Source: Bordetella petrii (GTDB lineage Bacteria > Pseudomonadota > Gammaproteobacteria > Burkholderiales > Burkholderiaceae_B). Taken from it: a stretch of DNA of 64,000 nt. Where the stretch lies: the NCBI RefSeq assembly GCF_000067205.1, contig NC_010170.1, forward strand, positions 2,170,001 to 2,234,000, given 5' to 3'. Both the position numbers and the translations under genes were made by a program. The notes beneath the pieces are model-generated. The model was given only the letters and a program-made list of their open reading frames with translations. It did not search any database and had not been told where the DNA came from. Positions 60,210 through 64,000 of the stretch are shown piece by piece (position 1 is the first letter of the stretch; each line of letters begins with the position of its first letter).

Positions 60210-61650
60210 AGGCTTCCTTGGTCTCGAAGGCCGCGCGCAACTGGTCGACCGCGGCGTCGTAGGACACGCTGTCGCCGATGTCCTGCTGCAGGAAGGCCTC
60301 CAGGCGCGGGTAGCGCGCGATCGCATCGTCGAGCTGCGGGTCGTTGCCGGCGCTGTAGGCGCCCACGGCGATCAGGTCGCGGTTGCGCTGGTAGCGCGAC
60401 AAGGTCTGCTTGAAGCGGCGCACCACGGCGTACTGCTGGTCGCTGATGAGCGAGGTCATGGCGCGCGAAATCGACGCCTCGATGTCGATGGCCGGGTAGT
60501 GCCCGGCTTCGGCCAGATGGCGCGACAGAACTACGTGTCCGTCCAGGATGGCGCGCGCGGAATCCGCGATGGGATCTTGCTGGTCGTCGCCTTCGGCCAG
60601 CACGGTGTAGAACGCCGTGATGGAGCCCGCCTTGCCGTTGGGGCCTGGCGCGCCCATGCCGGCGCGCTCTACCAGGGCGGGCAGGCGCGCGAACACCGAA
60701 GGCGGGTAACCCTTGGTGGCGGGCGGTTCGCCAATGGCCAGGGCAATCTCGCGCTGCGCCATGGCATAGCGCGTGAGCGAGTCCATGATCAGCAGCACGT
60801 CCAGCCCCTGGTCGCGAAAATGCTCGGCCAGGCGGGTGGCGTAGGCCGCGCCCTGCAGGCGCAACAGCGGCGATACATCGGCCGGAGCCGCCACGACCAC
60901 CGAGCGCGCCAGTCCGTCGGCGCCCAGGTTGTGTTCGATGAATTCCTTGACTTCGCGGCCGCGCTCGCCGATGAGGCCCACCACGATTACGTCGGCGCGC
61001 GTATAGCGGGCCATCATGCCCAGCAGCACGCTCTTGCCCACGCCCGAGCCGGCAAACAGGCCCATGCGCTGGCCCCGGCCGACAGTCAGCAGGCCGTTGA
61101 TGGCGCGCACGCCGACATCCAGCACCGTGTCGATCGGCGCTCGCGACAGGGGGTTGATGGGGTGGGCCGACAGGGGGGCCAGTTCGGCGCCAGTCAGCGG
61201 ACCCAGGCCGTCCAGCGGACGCCCGGCGCCGTCGAGCACGCGGCCCAGCAAGGCATTGCCCACCGGCAAGTGGCGGCCAAGCTGCGGTTTGGCGTTGCCG
61301 TTCAGTTCGGCCCTGCGCGGCAACGGAATAGCGCGTTGCACAGGCGGCTCGCCGGGCACGACCCGCGCGCCGGGCGGCAGGCCGGAAATGTCGGCTTGCG
61401 GCATCAGGTACAGCGTGTGGCCGTCGAAACCCACCACCTCGGCGTCGGCCCAGTGATCGTGGCCGCGCGCGATCTCGATGCGGCAGGCCGCGCCCACCGG
61501 CAGCCGCAGGCCGGTGGCATGCAGCACCAGGCCGGTAGCGCGGATGATGCGGCCGCTGGCCAGCCACGGCTCGGTGGACGCAGCTCGGATCGAGCCGATG
61601 CGCAGCTGGGTTTCCCAGCGTTCGACCACCGGCGCGGCCGCGGCGCTCAT
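60202..61650 (-). CDS. fliI: flagellar export ATPase FliI
   Basis: A 482-residue F1-beta-like ATPase that energises export. Walker A is AGSGVGKS at about 200-207; Walker B is around LDVLLIMDSLTRYAMA. The KGYPPSVFARLPALVERAG motif is the secretion-ATPase signature. It starts with ATG 61650, overlapping fliH by 4 bp. Confidence 0.96.
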   Translation of the reverse strand: MSAAAAPVVERWETQLRIGSIRAASTEPWLASGRIIRATGLVLHATGLRLPVGAACRIEIARGHDHWADAEVVGFDGHTLYLMPQADISGLPPGARVVPGEPPVQRAIPLPRRAELNGNAKPQLGRHLPVGNALLGRVLDGAGRPLDGLGPLTGAELAPLSAHPINPLSRAPIDTVLDVGVRAINGLLTVGRGQRMGLFAGSGVGKSVLLGMMARYTRADVIVVGLIGERGREVKEFIEHNLGADGLARSVVVAAPADVSPLLRLQGAAYATRLAEHFRDQGLDVLLIMDSLTRYAMAQREIALAIGEPPATKGYPPSVFARLPALVERAGMGAPGPNGKAGSITAFYTVLAEGDDQQDPIADSARAILDGHVVLSRHLAEAGHYPAIDIEASISRAMTSLISDQQYAVVRRFKQTLSRYQRNRDLIAVGAYSAGNDPQLDDAIARYPRLEAFLQQDIGDSVSYDAAVDQLRAAFETKEAYA

Positions 61651-62414
61651 GCCTCGGACTCCCAGGATACGCTGCGCCCCAACGAAGCGGCGATGCGGCG
61701 CCAGCGCGTCTGCAGCGTGGCGTCGATATCTCCGTAGGGTGTCTCGGCGCGGCAGCCGCCGCGCGCAATGGATTCGTCCGCCAGCACGCGCCAGTGGCCT
61801 TCGCGCAGTTCATCGGCCAGGTGCTGGCGCACCAGTTCGAGATCGGCGGGATGCACCCAAAGCCGCATGGCGCCGGTCGCGGCGGGATTGATATGCAGCA
61901 CTTCGCGCACGGCGGCCAGCATGCTCTCGGGCTGCTCGGCCAAGGTCGTGCGCAGGATCTGCCCGGCGATGTCCAGGGCCAGAGTCAGCAGTGCCTGGCC
62001 CATCCGGGCTTCCAGGTCCGCCAGCGAGGCGCCGCAGGATTCGGCCAGCGCGTGCAGTTGCAGCGCTTCCTGGCGAGCCTGCTCGCGGCCTTGCGTCAGA
62101 CCTTCCTGGTAGCCGGCTTCGCGGCCGGCCGCCAGCCCCTCGGCGTGGCCAGTCTGGCGGCCTTCGCGCAATCCTTGTTCCCGGCCTTGCTGCAGGCCCT
62201 CGCGGCGTCCGGCCGCCTCGGCCTGGGCGCGCGCTTCGCGCAGCAGTTCTTCGGGGTCCGGCCCGGGGTCGGGTTCGGGCGGCGGCGCCACGATCTCGAT
62301 GGCGTCTTCCACCGGCAGGTCGAACGACGACATCTGCCAGCGCCGCCAGGCGGTGCGGGGCAGGGCGCCGGTGATGCCCCCCGCGTTTCGGGGAAAGGTT
62401 TTCCCCTCAGACAT
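61647..62414 (-). CDS. fliH: flagellar export ATPase regulator FliH
   Basis: A 255-residue partner of FliI. The central helix (about 70-125) has a run of G-x-x-x-G repeats (EGLQQGREQGLREGRQTG, EGLAAGREAGYQEGLTQG) typical of FliH. The C-terminal domain binds FliI. ATG 62414 gives MSEGKTFPRN and overlaps the fliG stop by 8 bp; the in-frame extension upstream lies inside fliG and is rejected. Confidence 0.94.
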   Translation of the reverse strand: MSEGKTFPRNAGGITGALPRTAWRRWQMSSFDLPVEDAIEIVAPPPEPDPGPDPEELLREARAQAEAAGRREGLQQGREQGLREGRQTGHAEGLAAGREAGYQEGLTQGREQARQEALQLHALAESCGASLADLEARMGQALLTLALDIAGQILRTTLAEQPESMLAAVREVLHINPAATGAMRLWVHPADLELVRQHLADELREGHWRVLADESIARGGCRAETPYGDIDATLQTRWRRIAASLGRSVSWESEA

Positions 62415-63417
62415 AGGCGTCGTCGCCCTGGTTGCCCAGCACGATCTGCCCGCTTTCGGCCAGGCGGCGGGCGATCTGCAGGATCTTCTTCTGCTCGGAC
62501 TCGACCTTGGACATGCGGATCGGGCCTTGCGCCTCGAGGTCTTCGCGCAGAATGTCCGCGGCACGGCTCGACATGTTGCGCAGGAATTTGTTGCGCAGTT
62601 CTTCCGAGGCTCCCTTCAACGCCACCATCAGGCTGTCGTTGTCGATTTCCTTCAAGATCAGTTGCAGTGCGCGGTCTTCGACGTCGATCAGGTTGTCGAA
62701 CACGAACATTTCGTCGATGATCTTCTGCGCCAGGTCGCTGTCGCGCTCGCGCAGGCTTTCCACCACGGCCTCTTCCTCGGCCGAGCTCATCATGTTCAGG
62801 ATCTCGGCTGCCGTGCGCACGCCGCCCATCTTGCTGCGCTTGGCGCCCTGGCCCGCCAGTACGGAATTGAGCACGTCGGTCAGCTCCGACAGCGCAGCCG
62901 GCTGCACCCCGCCGAAGGTGGCGATGCGCAGCATCACGTCGTTGCGCAGGCGGTCGGTCAGCAGGGCCAGCACGCCGGCGGCGCGGTCGCGCTCCAGGTG
63001 CACCAGGATGGTGGCGATGATCTGCGGATGCTCGTCGCCGATCAGTTCGGCCACGGTGTGCGGATCGAGCCAGTTCAGCGCATCGATGCCGCTGGCGCCT
63101 TCGCCGGCTTCCAGGATGTCTTCGATCAGCCCGGCCGCACGGTCGCTGCCCAGAGCCTTGGTCAGCACGGTGCGGATGTAGTCGTCCGAGCCCAGCGTCA
63201 CGGCCATGAACTGGTCGGCTTCCTGGCGGAATTCCTCCAGCACCACGGCCACGTCGCCGCGCGTGACCTGTTTCAGGTTGGCCATGGACCCGCCCACCAG
63301 CTGCACTTCACGCGCCGACAGGTACTTGAAAACTTCCGCCGCGGCATCTTCGCCCAGCGACATCATCAATACGGCGCTGCGCGTTACGCCGTCCAGGGGC
63401 TTTCCGTCATTTTTCAT
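62407..63417 (-). CDS. fliG: flagellar motor switch protein FliG
   Basis: A 336-residue rotor protein that contacts the stator. N-domain: LDGVTRSAVLMMSLGEDAAA. Middle: the DEHPQIIATILVHLERDRAA (EHPQ) motif. C-domain: the charged torque helix DSLMVALKGASEELRNKFLRNMSSRAA region. The 3' end overlaps fliH by 8 bp and the 5' end overlaps fliF by 11 bp. Confidence 0.96.
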   Translation of the reverse strand: MKNDGKPLDGVTRSAVLMMSLGEDAAAEVFKYLSAREVQLVGGSMANLKQVTRGDVAVVLEEFRQEADQFMAVTLGSDDYIRTVLTKALGSDRAAGLIEDILEAGEGASGIDALNWLDPHTVAELIGDEHPQIIATILVHLERDRAAGVLALLTDRLRNDVMLRIATFGGVQPAALSELTDVLNSVLAGQGAKRSKMGGVRTAAEILNMMSSAEEEAVVESLRERDSDLAQKIIDEMFVFDNLIDVEDRALQLILKEIDNDSLMVALKGASEELRNKFLRNMSSRAADILREDLEAQGPIRMSKVESEQKKILQIARRLAESGQIVLGNQGDDAYV

Positions 63418-64000
63418 CTTGGGTCATCCAGGCACGCATCACCATCGCGACGGCGCGCGGGTCTTTGGTGGCCATGTCGCGGGCACGCTGCAGGTTGTCT
63501 TCGTAGCGGTTGACTTCCTTGGCCCGTGCCGCGGCCTGGGCTTCGCGCTGCATTTCCTGGCGGCGCGCCTCGGCCTCTTCGGGGTCCACCGGCGGATTCA
63601 GGTAGTTGCTGACGGCGGGCCGCAACCTGCGGTACAGCCACAGGGCAAGCGCCAGACCGAACACCCAGGCAAGCACGGTCTTGACCAGGTCGAGCAGTTC
63701 CGGATCACGCCAGAAGGGCGGCTTGACTGGCTTGTCGTTGAACTGGCTGTTGACCAGGTTGAGCGAGTCGCCCCGGGCTTCGGAATAGCCCATGGCTTCG
63801 CGCACCAGGTTGGTCAGCTTGGTCAGCTCTTCTTCGGGCAGCGGTTGGGGCTCGCCGCTGCTGTCGGGCAGGTAATTGACCACCACTGCGACGGACAGGC
63901 GCTTGAGCATGCCCACCGGCTGCTTGACGTGGCTGATGGTGCGATCGACCTCGTAGTTGATCGTGGCGTCGTTGCGATTGTTGGTCGGCAGGCGCGGGGC
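63407..64000 (-). CDS. fliF: flagellar MS-ring protein FliF, C-terminal part
   Basis: 197 C-terminal residues of the MS-ring protein; the gene runs off the window end. It has INYEVDRTISHVKQPVGMLKRLSVAVVVNYL, a periplasmic-to-membrane transition (LLDLVKTVLAWVFGLALALWLYRRLRP, the second membrane helix), and the cytoplasmic FliG-binding tail ending in AWMTQDEK. All are normal FliF features. It is the first visible gene of the fliFGHIJ...R series. Confidence 0.94.
   Translation of the reverse strand, partial: APRLPTNNRNDATINYEVDRTISHVKQPVGMLKRLSVAVVVNYLPDSSGEPQPLPEEELTKLTNLVREAMGYSEARGDSLNLVNSQFNDKPVKPPFWRDPELLDLVKTVLAWVFGLALALWLYRRLRPAVSNYLNPPVDPEEAEARRQEMQREAQAAARAKEVNRYEDNLQRARDMATKDPRAVAMVMRAWMTQDEK

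Noticed and set aside
1..64000. CRISPR arrays, rRNA and tRNA genes, phage structural genes, toxin-antitoxin pairs
   Set aside because: No regularly spaced short repeats, no cloverleaf or rRNA-like stretch and no recognisable family member were seen in any part of the window.

Overview
The window is high-GC DNA (roughly two thirds G+C by eye). It carries a complete-looking beta-proteobacterial flagellar/chemotaxis region of the type found in Bordetella and its Alcaligenaceae relatives: flhDC, motAB and che genes in one block, a divergent fliA/fliC pair, flgNMA divergent from flgBCDEFGHIJKL, and fliFGHIJKLMNOPQR. Protein-level recognition points to Bordetella as the most likely genus. The species cannot be decided from the sequence alone. 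I see no tRNA, rRNA or CRISPR.

Layout. (1) 1-3.0 kb: end of a tad (Flp pilus) locus (tadB 3' end, tadC), a DUF192 gene, a SAM methyltransferase and a DUF2239 gene. (2) 3.1-6.3 kb: guaB and guaA with promoter and terminators. (3) 6.4-12.3 kb: an accessory segment next to the guaA 3' end. It holds a possible integrase N-terminal remnant, two small membrane proteins of lower GC, a GlxA/FtrA-type regulator, two LysR regulators each beside an oxidoreductase gene, and a flavodoxin-like quinone reductase cut off by an IS. (4) 12.3-13.6 kb: IS3-family element copy 1. (5) 13.7-35.9 kb: fliC, fliA, flhDC, motAB, cheY1-cheA-cheW-mcp-cheR-cheB-cheY-cheZ, a soluble mcp, flhB, flhA (split by IS copy 2) and flhF. 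(6) 36.0-38.9 kb: flgN, flgM, IS copy 3 and flgA, on the minus strand. (7) 39.1-49.3 kb: flgB to flgL. (8) 49.4-53.6 kb: two more mcp genes with a lipoprotein gene between them. (9) 53.9-64.0 kb: fliR back to fliF on the minus strand, fliF running off the window.

The main story is that a flagellar regulon with intact regulators, sensors and structural genes has been hit by three copies of the same 1,282-bp IS3-family element whose encoded proteins are identical. Copy 2 interrupts flhA, the export-gate core, with a 3-bp GAC duplication, so motility should be lost. Copy 3 lies between a sigma-28-type promoter and flgM, with a 3-bp GTG duplication. Copy 1 has no target duplication and supplies the stop codon of a truncated gene, so it looks like a recombination junction joining the gua/accessory block to the flagellar block. 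Copies 2 and 3 are inverted around about 4.6 kb, and copies 1 and 2 are direct around about 17.4 kb.

Other notable structure: three mcp genes share an 884-bp segment that is close to identical although their sensor halves differ; only one of them ends in a CheR-docking-like WESF tail; FlhF has an unusually long C-terminal extension; sigma-28-like promoters precede fliC, flgM and flgK; and clean palindromes lie next to several regulators.
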